From Armatimonadota bacterium (GTDB lineage: Bacteria > Armatimonadota > Chthonomonadetes > Chthonomonadales > CAJBBX01): a DNA stretch of 41,595 bases. A model generated the notes under the pieces. That model had not been told where the DNA came from. It saw only the letters and a list, made by a program, of their open reading frames with translations, and did no database searches. Numbering within the stretch: the stretch's first letter is position 1; each line of letters starts with the position of its first letter. Shown here one piece after another: positions 14,822-23,379 of the stretch. The position numbers were made by a program, and so were the translations under genes. The DNA lies in assembly GCA_026392115.1 (NCBI GenBank), contig JAPLCQ010000093.1, positions 1 to 41,595 on the forward strand. The letters run 5' to 3'.

Positions 14822-15619
14822 GTGAACGCCCGCGCCCTGACTGCCGCCTGCCGGCGCACCTCGGCCCTATCGGCCGGCGCCATGCTGGGCGAGAACCCGC
14901 TCTTCCTTCTCACCTACCTGCTGCGCCTGCTCCGACTGGCGGCGCTGTTGGCGATCTGGCGCGCCGTCTTCGCCGCGCGGGGCCAGGTGGGCGGCATGGC
15001 CGTGGACCAGGTCCTCACCTATACGCTCCTGGCGGGCATCCTGGCCGAGCCGCTGAACTGCCGCACCGGGCTCGACCGCTCGCTCTGGGAGGGCGCCATC
15101 GTCACCCGAATGCTCCAGCCCATGGGCCTCGTGGCCTCGTTCGTCTCGGAGATGGCGGGGCGGTGGGCCGTGGGCTTCGCGTTCTGCTCGCTGCCCATGC
15201 TGCTGCTGGCCCCCTTGCTGGGAGTTGACCCGTGGCCCGCCTCCGCCTCTGCCGCGGCGTGGTTCGGGCTGAGCCTGGCCCTGGCCATCGTGGTGGGCGT
15301 TGCGCTGGACTTCCTCTACGGCGCCGCCATCGCGGTCCTGAAGACCGACATATGGATGCTGGACGGCATGCGCCATGCCGTGGCGCTGCTCCTCTCCGGC
15401 GCGGTGGCGCCGCTGGCCCTGCTGCCCTGGGGCATGGGCCGATGGATGCAGTGGCTGCCCTTCGGCGCGCTGGCATCGGCGCCGCTGCAGATCTACACCG
15501 GCGCGGGCGACGCCCCGATGCTGCTGGCGCTTCAGGCCTTCTGGGCCCTGGCGCTCTGCCTCTTCGGGCGTTGGGTATGGCGGGTCACGCGGGAGAGGAT
15601 GGTCAGCTATGGCGGCTAG
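14822..15619 (+). CDS. ABC-2 type exporter permease, subunit 1
   Basis: A 265-aa integral membrane protein with about six hydrophobic segments (for example LLRLLRLAALLAIWRAVF, FAFCSLPMLLLAPLLGV, LSLALAIVVGVALDFLYGAAIAV, AVALLLSGAVAPLALLPWG). The pattern fits the ABC-2 permeases of the COG4587/COG3694 pair, uncharacterised or multidrug-type export systems. The start is taken as GTG at 14822; no strong Shine-Dalgarno is visible, so an internal start such as the ATG at 14881 is possible. It overlaps the next permease by 11 bp and is followed by the ATPase, so all three are one operon. Cargo unknown. Confidence 0.85.
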   Translation: MNARALTAACRRTSALSAGAMLGENPLFLLTYLLRLLRLAALLAIWRAVFAARGQVGGMAVDQVLTYTLLAGILAEPLNCRTGLDRSLWEGAIVTRMLQPMGLVASFVSEMAGRWAVGFAFCSLPMLLLAPLLGVDPWPASASAAAWFGLSLALAIVVGVALDFLYGAAIAVLKTDIWMLDGMRHAVALLLSGAVAPLALLPWGMGRWMQWLPFGALASAPLQIYTGAGDAPMLLALQAFWALALCLFGRWVWRVTRERMVSYGG

Positions 15620-16442
15620 AATCCTTCGGCTCTGGGCCCTCTACGCCACCCTCGACGGCATGTGGATCGCCCGCGACTTCCGCAGTTTCATCTTCTACTA
15701 CCTGGCCGACGCCGTCACCGCCGTGGCGTCCGTGGCGGGCGTGTTGCTGCTGGCCCAGCGGTTCGACGGCATCCCGCCCTGGACCCGCGACCAGGTGGTC
15801 TTCCTGCTGGGCTTCGGCATGGTGGCTCGGTTCGTGCCGGACATGCTGGGGAACTACAACGTGCTGCATATCAGCCGCCGGATCGGGCGGGGGCAGCTCG
15901 ACCACATCCTGGTCCAGCCGCAGCCGGTCTGGATGGCCCTGCTGACCGAGGGCTTCGCGCCCTTCTGGGGCCTGCTGAGCCTGGCGCCCGGCGTGGGCCT
16001 CATGGTCTGGGCAGGGCAGCGGATGGGTCTGGAGGCGACGCCGCCCTGGCTGCTGGCGTTCGCTCTGAACCTGGCCGGAGCCTCGGCGGCGCTGACAGCC
16101 TACGCGGCGCTATGGGGCTTCGCCGCCTTCTTCCAGCCGAGAGCGGCCGAGGAGATCAGCGGGAGCGCCGTGGACCTGATGACGGACCTGAAGGGCTTCC
16201 CGCTCGATGCGCTTGGGCCCGGCCTGCGCACCGCCCTGGTCACCGTGATCCCGGCGGGCCTGATGGCCTGGTACCCGTGCCGCGCCCTGCTGGGGCTTGA
16301 CCACGGGATCGCCGCCCTCTGGGCCACACCCGCCGCCGCCGCCGCGCTCTGCTGCGCGGCTTGCCTGACGTTTCGTATGGGAATGAAGCGCTATGCACAG
16401 GTCGGATCGAGCCGGTACACCAGCTTCGGGCACCGTCGTTGA
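15609..16442 (+). CDS. ABC-2 type exporter permease, subunit 2
   Basis: A 277-aa membrane protein whose ATG (15609) lies inside the end of subunit 1, so translation is coupled. It has six predicted spans, with the conserved cytoplasmic stretch YYLADAVTAVASVAG...VVFLLGFGMVARFVPDMLGNYNVLHISRRIGRGQLDHILVQP, where the R-I-G-x-G-x-L-D-x-I/L-L-x-Q/R-P block is typical of this permease family. The C-terminal end is overlapped by 50 bp by the ATPase gene. It probably forms a heterodimeric pore with subunit 1. Confidence 0.88.
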   Translation: MAARILRLWALYATLDGMWIARDFRSFIFYYLADAVTAVASVAGVLLLAQRFDGIPPWTRDQVVFLLGFGMVARFVPDMLGNYNVLHISRRIGRGQLDHILVQPQPVWMALLTEGFAPFWGLLSLAPGVGLMVWAGQRMGLEATPPWLLAFALNLAGASAALTAYAALWGFAAFFQPRAAEEISGSAVDLMTDLKGFPLDALGPGLRTALVTVIPAGLMAWYPCRALLGLDHGIAALWATPAAAAALCCAACLTFRMGMKRYAQVGSSRYTSFGHRR

Positions 16443-17430
16443 GTGCCGCGCCGTCTGCAAGGCGTTCCGGCAGAGGCAGCCCTCTGAGCGGCCTCGCGAC
16501 CTGCTGCGGAACCTGCTCCACCCCCGGTTCCGCACGATCGAGGCCCTGCGCGATGTGAGCTTCACGGTGAACCGGGGCGAGGTGGTGGCCTACGCAGGCC
16601 CCAACGGCGCCGGGAAGAGCACTACCATCAAGCTGCTCTTGGGCATGCTGGCGCCCACGTCGGGTAGCGTCCGCGTGCTGGGCATGGACCCGGTGGATGA
16701 TCGGACGCGCTACGTCGGGCGCATCGGGGTGGTCTTCGGCCAGCGCACAGAGCTATGGTGGGACCATCCCGTGGCGGCCAGCTACGAGTGGAAGCGCGTC
16801 GTCTGGGACATCCCCCGGGAGCGCTTCGACCGGATGTGCGGCGTGGCCAGGGAGCTCCTCGGCGTGGGCGAGAGCTGGAACACCCTCGCCCGGGAGCTGA
16901 GCCTGGGCCAGCGGATGCGTGCCGACCTGGGCATGGCCATGCTGCATGAGCCCGAAATCCTCTTCCTCGACGAACCGACGCTGGGCCTTGACGTTCTGGC
17001 CAAGCGGAGCATGACCCGGTTGGTGCGGCAGCTCAGCGCCACAGGTTCCGTGACCGTGATGGTTACCAGCCACGACATGAACGAACTGGAGCAGCTTGCC
17101 GGCCGCGTCATCTTCATCGAGTCCGGCAACCTGGCCTACGACGGCGACTTCGCCAGCCTGCGCCGCGAGTTCGGCGACCTGCGGCGGCTGGTCCTGGAGA
17201 CCGACAGCGCCACGCCGCCCAGCCTGCCCGGCGCGGAACTGGTCGGCTCGCATGGCCTGCGCCACGAGTACCGGTTAGCCGGGGGAGGCGCTGACGTGGC
17301 CTCGTTGCTCAGCCTGGCCGGGGAGCAGTGCCGGGTGCTGGACGTGGAGACGCACAGGGCGCCCATCGACGAGGTGATCGCCGGTATCTACGAGCACTGG
17401 GGCAGGACCAGGCCCGCGGGTACCCCATGA
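16393..17430 (+). CDS. ABC-2 exporter ATP-binding subunit (COG4586-like)
   Basis: A 345-aa ATPase that powers the two upstream permeases. Walker A GPNGAGKST at 69-77, signature LSLGQ at 169-173, Walker B ILFLDEPTLGLD with Asp193 and Glu194, and the switch His in TSHDMNE. The Q-loop FGQRTELWWDHP is characteristic of the COG4586 branch, and there is a C-terminal extension of about 90 residues, as in drug-export ATPases. The ATG lies 50 bp inside the second permease gene. The N-terminal about 45 residues before the ABC core are longer than usual but conserved in style (V.K.F......LLR.LL.P....IEAL..VSF). Confidence 0.93.
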   Translation: MHRSDRAGTPASGTVVECRAVCKAFRQRQPSERPRDLLRNLLHPRFRTIEALRDVSFTVNRGEVVAYAGPNGAGKSTTIKLLLGMLAPTSGSVRVLGMDPVDDRTRYVGRIGVVFGQRTELWWDHPVAASYEWKRVVWDIPRERFDRMCGVARELLGVGESWNTLARELSLGQRMRADLGMAMLHEPEILFLDEPTLGLDVLAKRSMTRLVRQLSATGSVTVMVTSHDMNELEQLAGRVIFIESGNLAYDGDFASLRREFGDLRRLVLETDSATPPSLPGAELVGSHGLRHEYRLAGGGADVASLLSLAGEQCRVLDVETHRAPIDEVIAGIYEHWGRTRPAGTP

Positions 17431-17471
17431 TGACGCGTTGGGCCAATACCTGAACTCGCCAGTACTGTGTA

Positions 17472-17501
17472 TGGACAGGGCAGTGGGCGCATGGGTATAA
17501 T
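17472..17501 (+). promoter_or_regulatory. Sigma-70-type promoter of the TetR gene
   Basis: TGGACA (17472-17477), 18-bp spacer, perfect TATAAT (17496-17501), after the exporter operon and 153 bp before the TetR ATG. The leader contains a GGGCTC/GAGCCC hairpin at 17536-17556. Confidence 0.6.
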
Positions 17502-17654
17502 GTGGCTGTGCATGGTTGGGCCCACGCGGCCCTTCGGGCTCATGACTTGCGAGCCCCGGCGCGACTGCCGCTCCGCGCCCACGGAACACCGATGGCCCTC
17601 GGTGAGCCCGGGCGCGGAGGACGGCGGACGCCGCGAGGCATGTTCGGAGCGCTG

Positions 17655-18269
17655 ATGGACTCCTTACCCCTGAAGGAGCGGCTACGCCAGGTTCGGCTGG
17701 ACGCGATCCTGGAGGCCGCCCAGGAACTGCTGGCCGAGAAGGGATACTCCGCCGCCACGATGGAGGACCTGGCGGCTCGCGTCGGCGTCTCCAAGGCGAC
17801 CCTCTACCAGTGCTACCACACCAAGGAAGAGCTGGCCGTTCAGGTCGTCCTCCGCCACATCCAGTGCCTCGAAGAGTATATCGACGCCCTGCCCCCGGAT
17901 CTGCCGCCGCTGACCCGCTTGGAGCAGGTGGCCGACACGATGATCTCCAGCCGCCTCAACAGGGCCAAGAGCCTCTGGCGCCCCGGTACCTACGGGCTCA
18001 TGCCCGCCATCCTGGCCGATGAGAGCTTTCGGCATGCGCAGTCCACGATGGTTGCCAAGATATGCGCCCTGGTCCGCGAGGCCCAGGAGGCAGGCGACGC
18101 GCACCCGGACCTCGAGCCCGCGGCGGTGGTGCAGATGCTCATCAGCATTCTGCGCGACCCCGGCTACGAGAGCATGGTGACCGAAGACCCCGCCGCAGTG
18201 GACCGGCTCCGCGCCACTCTGGTCACGGTCTTCATCCACGGCGTCCGGGCCAAGCGCCGCAAGCACTGA
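17655..18269 (+). CDS. TetR/AcrR family transcriptional regulator
   Basis: A 204-aa protein. ATG at 17655 is chosen because GGAG lies 5 bases upstream and the N-terminus then has normal TetR length; the in-frame ATG at 17640 is the alternative. The N-terminal DNA-binding domain reads ILEAAQELLAEKGYSAATMEDLAARVGVSKATLYQCYHTKEEL, with the helix-turn-helix at about 35-54. The rest is the variable helical ligand-binding domain. It lies directly downstream of the ABC-2 exporter and has its own promoter. By analogy with drug-efflux loci it may repress the exporter, but no operator can be assigned from sequence. Confidence 0.92.
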   Translation: MDSLPLKERLRQVRLDAILEAAQELLAEKGYSAATMEDLAARVGVSKATLYQCYHTKEELAVQVVLRHIQCLEEYIDALPPDLPPLTRLEQVADTMISSRLNRAKSLWRPGTYGLMPAILADESFRHAQSTMVAKICALVREAQEAGDAHPDLEPAAVVQMLISILRDPGYESMVTEDPAAVDRLRATLVTVFIHGVRAKRRKH

Positions 18270-18281
18270 GGCCCGCTCCGC

Positions 18282-19004
18282 TCAGTCGAAGGCGGAAGTC
18301 GCCGAGGCGGTCTCCACCATCCGGCCGTCGGGCAGGCGCAGCAGCAGCAGGCCCTCGTCGCTGATCCCAGCCGCCTCGCCGCACACGGTCCCCTCGTCGG
18401 TCTGCGCCCGGTAGCGCGTCCCCGCCGTCGGGTCGCGAAGCCGCCACGCCGCCACGAGTTGGTCCCAATGCCCCTGAGCCAACAGAGCGCGCCAGGCGTC
18501 GATCCGCGCGCGCAGGGCCTCCTCAAGCCGGTCGCAGACGGCATCGTCGGCTTCGGCGAGCAGCGCACCGGCGCCGGGAGGGCCCGGTGTGCCGCATCCT
18601 CCCACGTTGATGCCTACGCCCAGCAGCGCCACGTCGCGGGCAGGGGCCTCGAGCAAGAGCCCGCCCACCTTGCGCCCGGCCAGCAGCAGGTCGTTGGGCC
18701 ACTTCAGGCCGCACGCGGTCCCGCAGGTCGCGTCGCACGCCTCGGCGGCGGCCACGCCCGCAAGGAGGGCCAGCCGGTGGCGCACGTCCGCCGCGCAGTC
18801 CGGCCCGCGCAGGATGTACGTCACCAGCAAGCGCGAACCCGGCCAGTCCATCCACGCCGCCCCTCGGCGGCCCCGTCCCTGCGTCTGCCGGGCCGCCCGC
18901 ACACCGACGATGCGCGGACCGTCCATGGCGGCGCGCGCCTCATCCATGGTGGATGCGACGGCAGGCAAACGGCGGACCAGGCCGGATGCGAGCGGATGGG
19001 TCAT
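18282..19004 (-). CDS. birA: Biotin--[acetyl-CoA-carboxylase] ligase, monofunctional
   Basis: A 240-aa enzyme that joins biotin to the carboxylase carrier protein through biotinyl-AMP. The biotin-loop motif is present as TQGRGRRGAAW, followed by LKWPNDLLLAGRKVGGLLLE with the catalytic Lys, and a short C-terminal domain ending GRMVETASATSAFD. There is no N-terminal DNA-binding domain, so this is the class I (non-repressor) form. ATG at 19004 has GGAG 6-7 bases upstream; the frame continues farther up only through dispersed repeat DNA. It is convergent with the TetR gene at a 12-bp gap. gene_symbol follows the family; some genomes call class I forms bpl. Confidence 0.92.
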   Translation of the reverse strand: MTHPLASGLVRRLPAVASTMDEARAAMDGPRIVGVRAARQTQGRGRRGAAWMDWPGSRLLVTYILRGPDCAADVRHRLALLAGVAAAEACDATCGTACGLKWPNDLLLAGRKVGGLLLEAPARDVALLGVGINVGGCGTPGPPGAGALLAEADDAVCDRLEEALRARIDAWRALLAQGHWDQLVAAWRLRDPTAGTRYRAQTDEGTVCGEAAGISDEGLLLLRLPDGRMVETASATSAFD

Positions 19005-19055
19005 GGGCGGCTCCGCGGTAGCGAGACATGCGCGCATCGCTCCGCCGTGGCCGGT

Positions 19056-19119
19056 GCCGTCGTGCTGAACGCAGTGAAGCACCCCGGCTCGTGCGCTGCG
19101 GTGGCTTGCGCGAGAAGCC
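19056..19119 (+). repeat. Dispersed 64-bp repeat, copy 1
   Basis: Starts GCCGTCGTGCTGAACGCAG and ends GCGAGAAGCC; identical to the copy at 19227-19290 except one base. It lies in the gene-free 304 bp between birA and the glycosidase gene. Confidence 0.85.
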
Positions 19120-19180
19120 CGGCGGCGTCCCACGCCTTGCGCTTCGCGCCGATGTACGAAGGTGTGGCGGCGGAGTCGGG

Positions 19181-19206
19181 GCCCTTCGCTTCGCTCAGGG
19201 CGACGG
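19181..19206 (+). repeat. Dispersed repeat element of the 'PERSEG' type
   Basis: GCCCTTCGCTTCGCTCAGGG followed by CGACGG. Read in the minus direction it gives the peptide PERSEG, often found as a spurious translation of intergenic repeats in environmental bacterial genomes. It lies between the two 64-bp copies, so the whole interval is a small repeat cassette. Confidence 0.6.
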
Positions 19207-19226
19207 CGGGGGCGTCCGGTGCTGTA

Positions 19227-19290
19227 GCCGTCGTGCTGAACGCAGTGAAGCACCCCGGCTCGTGCGCTGCGGTGGCTTGTGCGAGAAGCC
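19227..19290 (+). repeat. Dispersed 64-bp repeat, copy 2
   Basis: Direct repeat of 19056-19119, offset by 171 bp. It ends 18 bp past the glycosidase stop codon, so it would be the 3' end of that transcript. Confidence 0.85.
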
Positions 19291-19308
19291 CTCCCCCAGC
19301 CCTCTCCT

Positions 19309-22300
19309 TCACCGCCCGCCCGTCGGCGCAATCCCCAACGCTGCGGCGGCCGCCCGGTGCTGCTCGGGCGTGGACGGGCCCTGGGTGGCCAGGATCCATG
19401 ACCGCGCCATGGATGCGTCGAGGCGGAGGCGGCCGGCGGCGGGGCGGACGGTCTCATAGGTCTTCCACGCCCGGTTCACGATCTCGCCCACGGAGCAGGT
19501 GGCCTTCGCCAGAGCCCGCTGGAGCCAGACTGATCCTGCGTCGTCGGGAAGCAGTACGACGGTGGCGCTTTGCGACAGGTCTTGGCCGTCCAGCGAGACG
19601 GCGGCCAGGCTGTGCTCGGCCGCCCAGAGCTTCGTCCCGGCCACCTCCACCGTCGTGCCTTCAGCGGCGGTGACGCGACCTTCGCCGTCGAAGGCCACGT
19701 AGCCGCAACCGCCGGGGGCGAGCCAGATCTCCACGGGCTTCGGCAGGTCCATGATCTGCACCTTGAAGGGGATGCCGAGCGTGTTCACAAGGACGTGCGC
19801 TACGGAGCCGCCGAGGCCCTGGACGCGGAACGACTGCACGGTAGCAGCGTCGGGCGCGAGCCGGTGGCGGGCCAGGCGGTCGGAGGCGCAGGCGCGGACC
19901 AGCTCGGCGCGGAGGGCGTCCGGCTCGGACTTCGGACGGACCTGGACCCACGCGCCGCCGGAAGCCAACACCCTTGCCCGCAGGTCGGCGGCTGGGCCGG
20001 CGGGCTCGTCGCTGCCCGCCCAGACCGCCAGCTTCGGCGCTCCCCGCACCTGTGGAATCTGGTCGTCGGGTAGCGTGGTGAAGTCCACGTGCAGCCCCAG
20101 CAGGGCCTCCGTGGCGCGGTCCATGGCCGCCAGCGCTCCTGGGCGGCGCGCGCTGAGACGCTCGGCTGTGGGCAGCACGAGCCAGACGTCGGGCTGGACG
20201 TACCGCGGCCGGAAGGCGCGGAAGAGCGCCCCGGCGTTGCGGTAGGCCTGCAGCCGGTCGCGCAGCGAGCCGTCGGAGAGGAGCGCGCCGCAGGGGAAGA
20301 TGTCCTCCACCGGGTCCTGCCAGTGCCAGCTCGAGCTGAAGAGGGCCCCGGCGCCGAAGCAGAGGTGCGGCACCGTGCCGTAGCGGAGTTTGCCCGAGGC
20401 TTCGCTCTCGTAGACGAAGTGGGTCTTGAGGCCGGGGTGGCTGGTGAAGCCGAACTCGCCGGTGGAGGGCGCCTTGCCCAGCAGGCGCAGGTCGATCTGC
20501 TTCAGCTCGCCCGCGAACTGGCTGAACGCGCCGTAGTAGTGCCGGTTCGTGAAGTCCTGGTCCAGCGAAGCGTGGATGGGGTCCCACACCGCGGTCGTGT
20601 TGCCGAAGCCCTGCAGGTAGCCGACGCTCACCAGGCGTTTGGGAGCCACGGTGCGGACGGCGGCGCGGGTCTCGGCGGCCCACTTACGGAGGGCGTCGGC
20701 GCCGGTGCGTAGGGGGTCGGGCGTGTCGGCAGGCTGTGTCAGCGTGGGCTCGTTGCGGATGTCGACAAAGAGGCCTGGCGCGTTGCGGTAACGCCCGGCC
20801 ATGGTGGCGCCGTGGCTGTTCCGCTCGCGGACCACGGCCGGGTCCGCGCTGGGCCAGGAGAGGCCCTCGTAGAAGAGGTTGATCCCGGCCTCCTGCGCGA
20901 GCTGAACCATGGCGTCGCGGGAGCGCCAGGCCTCCTCGGTCTCGCCGCCGGGCACGTTCATGAAGGATCGGGCCACGGAGATGCCGTTATCCGCCATGGC
21001 CGCGAGCTGCGTGTGCCATCGCAGGGGATCGGTCCCCGCCACGGAGCCGTTGCCCCAGTAGATCTGGCTGCCCAGCAGGAACTCCGGCCCCCGCCCGCGG
21101 TCCATGACGTTGTCGCGGTAGGCGAGGGTCGCGCCGATCTGCTGCCGCTTCGGGCTCCAGAGCGCCACGCCGCACTCCAGCGCGTTGCCGGGCCCGTCCG
21201 GCACGGTTACGGTGAAGGCCAGTCGCAGCAGCCCCGCGGGCGCATCGGCAGGGGCTCCCACGTCGAACCGGACCGGGGCCGCGCCGTGCGCCGGGAGCGT
21301 GACGGCCAGCGACCGGGAGGCCACAAGCGTCGCTCCGCAAGTCGCCCGTAGGCGCACCACGGACTTGCGCGGCCAGGCCGCCACGTTGCCGATCATGGCT
21401 GAGACGCGGACCGTCTCGCCGGGCCTGGCGCAGGCGGGCGCGCCCTTGGCCTCGAAGAGGAAGACGCCCCGGGTCATCCGATCCAGCGCCGCCTTGAGCA
21501 GCGCCTGCCCCGCGGCGCCGGGGGCCAGCAGGTTGCGGTCGCTGATGCCCGAATAGGCCCAGACCGAGCCGGGATAGCTGCCGGCGAAGTTCCACATGAC
21601 GCCGAACGCCGTGCCGCGCCGCCTGCCGTAGCGGTCCACCGCCCGGGCCAGCGGCTCCCAGCGGGACTTCAGCGGCGCGCCGGGGACGCCTTGCCCCGTC
21701 TGGCCGATGGCGGACCATCCCCGCGCCGCGCCCGCCAAGCGCCAGGCTGCGCCGAGATCGGACGCGCCGGGGTCGGGCAGGATCGCGGCCACGTCGGAGA
21801 GGGGCGCGCCGGCGTCGCAGATGGAGACGGCGCCGGGGTCGGTCTCGAGGAAGGTGGCGGGGTTCACGCCGCCCTCGGCCGAGTTCAGGCGCGCATGGCG
21901 CCACGACACGGGCTGCACCGCGCTGGTCCAGACCTGGCCCACCAGCGCCTCGTAGGGCTGGGCGGCCTTGACAAACTCGGTGGTGATCCCGAACCGGATG
22001 GCCGTGATGTCGGCCGCCTTGGGCCGATCGCCCGCGCCGCCGCGGCCGGTGGAGGGGTTGTCCTTCCAGTACTCCATCTCGGCCAGCGAGACCTGATAGA
22101 GGCGCCAGCGGTTCGTGAGCGTCAACGTCGAGCGCCAGCGCGCGCCGTCGCGCTCCAACATCTCCACGGCGACATACAGCTCGGGCTGCGCCGATCGGGC
22201 CTCGAAGGCGACGGCTACGGCGTCGGCTGGGAGACCCTTCAGCTCGGGGCTGCCGAGGGTGACCCAGCCGCCGGAGGGCATGGCGGGCGTGCCGAAGGCG

Positions 22301-23358
22301 GCGCAGGCTCGGCCGGCGTCGGTGCGGATGGCGGCGGGCGCCTCTGGAATGTCACGGCCTCCCGCCGACCAACCCGCGCCGGGCGCAGGGGTCATGAAGG
22401 GACGCAGCGACGCGCGGTCGGGCTCGGCGTCGCCCGCCTGTACCCAGCCCTTGGCCGTGCGGACAAGGGGTTTGTCGAACGGATAGCCGCCCACGCTCAG
22501 CAGGCCGCCGCCCTGTTCCAGGAATGCGCGGATGTTTTCGGCCGCCGCCGCCGGGTAGGCGCCGCCGTAGGGCATGGCCAGGGCGGCGAAGCGCGAGGCG
22601 TTGAGGCGCCGGGGATCGGCCAGGTCGGCGGCGGTGAGGAAGGCCGGGGCCGCGCCGGCTGCCGATGCCATGCGGGCCAGCGCTGCCGGGTCGGAGGGCG
22701 TCCCCGACGCGGGCAGGTTGTCGCGGAGGATGGCAAGGCCCGGCCGTCCGCGTCCCTGTGCGCCGGTAACGGCGGCCTCCTGCGGCGCCCAGGGGGTGTC
22801 GGAAGAACCCAGGGTGGCTTGCATTCGGTCGAACCAGGCGTCGCCGTGCCCGTGCAGCACCAGGTTCAGCTCCACGCGGGCCGTTCCCGGCGGCACGGCG
22901 AAGGGCATCGTCAGGCGCGTCCAGCCGCTGTCGCCGGTCACGCGTCCGGGCGAGTCCTGCCAGCTCAGCCGCACGCCGGCGGCGTCGAAGTAGTTGAACC
23001 CCAGGTAGGCCCCGCTGCCCCCGACCGCGCCGCGGGTGCGGACCTGGCCGCAGAGCAGGCCGGTGTCGTCGGACTTCAGGCCGCGGACGATCTGCCGCGC
23101 GATGTACCATGTCGCCTCGGCGGAAACGGGCGCCGAAATGTGGTGGCACGGCCCGCCCTCCACGCCCTCGGCATCGGCGCGGGAGTTGACGCCTCCCTCG
23201 GCGATGCGGGTCGCGGCCCAGCCGTCAGCAGGTCCGTCGGAGGCGAAACGCACCGTGAAGTCCGAGTTGCGCACCAGGTTCAGCGGCGCGGCCAAGGACG
23301 CTGACGCCAGGCCCAGGAACAGCCCGACGACCGCGGGGATCGAGATCGAGGTTGCCAT
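19309..23358 (-). CDS. Large secreted multidomain glycoside hydrolase, clan GH-A-like
   Basis: A 1349-aa protein, ATG at 23358 with AAGGG 8 bases upstream. Signal peptide about 1-24 (LASASLAA). Next comes a carbohydrate-binding-like beta-sandwich (25-185, NLVRNSDF...WTRLTMPF...DAWFDRMQA), then an alpha/beta ThuA/glutamine-amidotransferase-like part (about 200-300), a second beta-sandwich (350-500), an Ig-like region (about 640-750) and a TIM barrel. The barrel has DIRNEPT with Glu870 (acid/base) and STGEFGF with Glu968 (nucleophile), 98 residues apart, as in clan GH-A retaining enzymes. The tail (1100-1349) holds another alpha/beta part and a beta domain. It lies 21 bp after the permease gene, so it is probably the last gene of a sugar operon. 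I cannot assign a GH number or substrate. Confidence 0.85.
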   Translation of the reverse strand: MATSISIPAVVGLFLGLASASLAAPLNLVRNSDFTVRFASDGPADGWAATRIAEGGVNSRADAEGVEGGPCHHISAPVSAEATWYIARQIVRGLKSDDTGLLCGQVRTRGAVGGSGAYLGFNYFDAAGVRLSWQDSPGRVTGDSGWTRLTMPFAVPPGTARVELNLVLHGHGDAWFDRMQATLGSSDTPWAPQEAAVTGAQGRGRPGLAILRDNLPASGTPSDPAALARMASAAGAAPAFLTAADLADPRRLNASRFAALAMPYGGAYPAAAAENIRAFLEQGGGLLSVGGYPFDKPLVRTAKGWVQAGDAEPDRASLRPFMTPAPGAGWSAGGRDIPEAPAAIRTDAGRACAAFGTPAMPSGGWVTLGSPELKGLPADAVAVAFEARSAQPELYVAVEMLERDGARWRSTLTLTNRWRLYQVSLAEMEYWKDNPSTGRGGAGDRPKAADITAIRFGITTEFVKAAQPYEALVGQVWTSAVQPVSWRHARLNSAEGGVNPATFLETDPGAVSICDAGAPLSDVAAILPDPGASDLGAAWRLAGAARGWSAIGQTGQGVPGAPLKSRWEPLARAVDRYGRRRGTAFGVMWNFAGSYPGSVWAYSGISDRNLLAPGAAGQALLKAALDRMTRGVFLFEAKGAPACARPGETVRVSAMIGNVAAWPRKSVVRLRATCGATLVASRSLAVTLPAHGAAPVRFDVGAPADAPAGLLRLAFTVTVPDGPGNALECGVALWSPKRQQIGATLAYRDNVMDRGRGPEFLLGSQIYWGNGSVAGTDPLRWHTQLAAMADNGISVARSFMNVPGGETEEAWRSRDAMVQLAQEAGINLFYEGLSWPSADPAVVRERNSHGATMAGRYRNAPGLFVDIRNEPTLTQPADTPDPLRTGADALRKWAAETRAAVRTVAPKRLVSVGYLQGFGNTTAVWDPIHASLDQDFTNRHYYGAFSQFAGELKQIDLRLLGKAPSTGEFGFTSHPGLKTHFVYESEASGKLRYGTVPHLCFGAGALFSSSWHWQDPVEDIFPCGALLSDGSLRDRLQAYRNAGALFRAFRPRYVQPDVWLVLPTAERLSARRPGALAAMDRATEALLGLHVDFTTLPDDQIPQVRGAPKLAVWAGSDEPAGPAADLRARVLASGGAWVQVRPKSEPDALRAELVRACASDRLARHRLAPDAATVQSFRVQGLGGSVAHVLVNTLGIPFKVQIMDLPKPVEIWLAPGGCGYVAFDGEGRVTAAEGTTVEVAGTKLWAAEHSLAAVSLDGQDLSQSATVVLLPDDAGSVWLQRALAKATCSVGEIVNRAWKTYETVRPAAGRLRLDASMARSWILATQGPSTPEQHRAAAAALGIAPTGGR

Positions 23359-23379
23359 GGTTTCGCCCTTCCGGCGGGA

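Noticed and set aside
17502-17654. Longer TetR protein starting near 17502
   Set aside because: That start touches the TATAAT box and would add 51 residues not seen in TetR proteins; the ATG at 17655 has GGAG at a good distance.
19056-19290. Insertion sequence or transposon
   Set aside because: The two 64-bp copies are direct repeats without a transposase gene, terminal inverted repeats or evident target-site duplication.
19005-19457. N-terminal extension of birA through the repeat cassette
   Set aside because: The extension only translates dispersed repeats (LHCVQHD, PERSEG) and lacks biotin-ligase similarity; the ATG at 19004 has a ribosome site and gives normal length.
20812-23304. Plus-strand open frames opposite the large glycosidase gene
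   Set aside because: Low-complexity Gly/Arg/Ala translations without domains or ribosome sites; the glycosidase frame has signal peptide and catalytic motifs.
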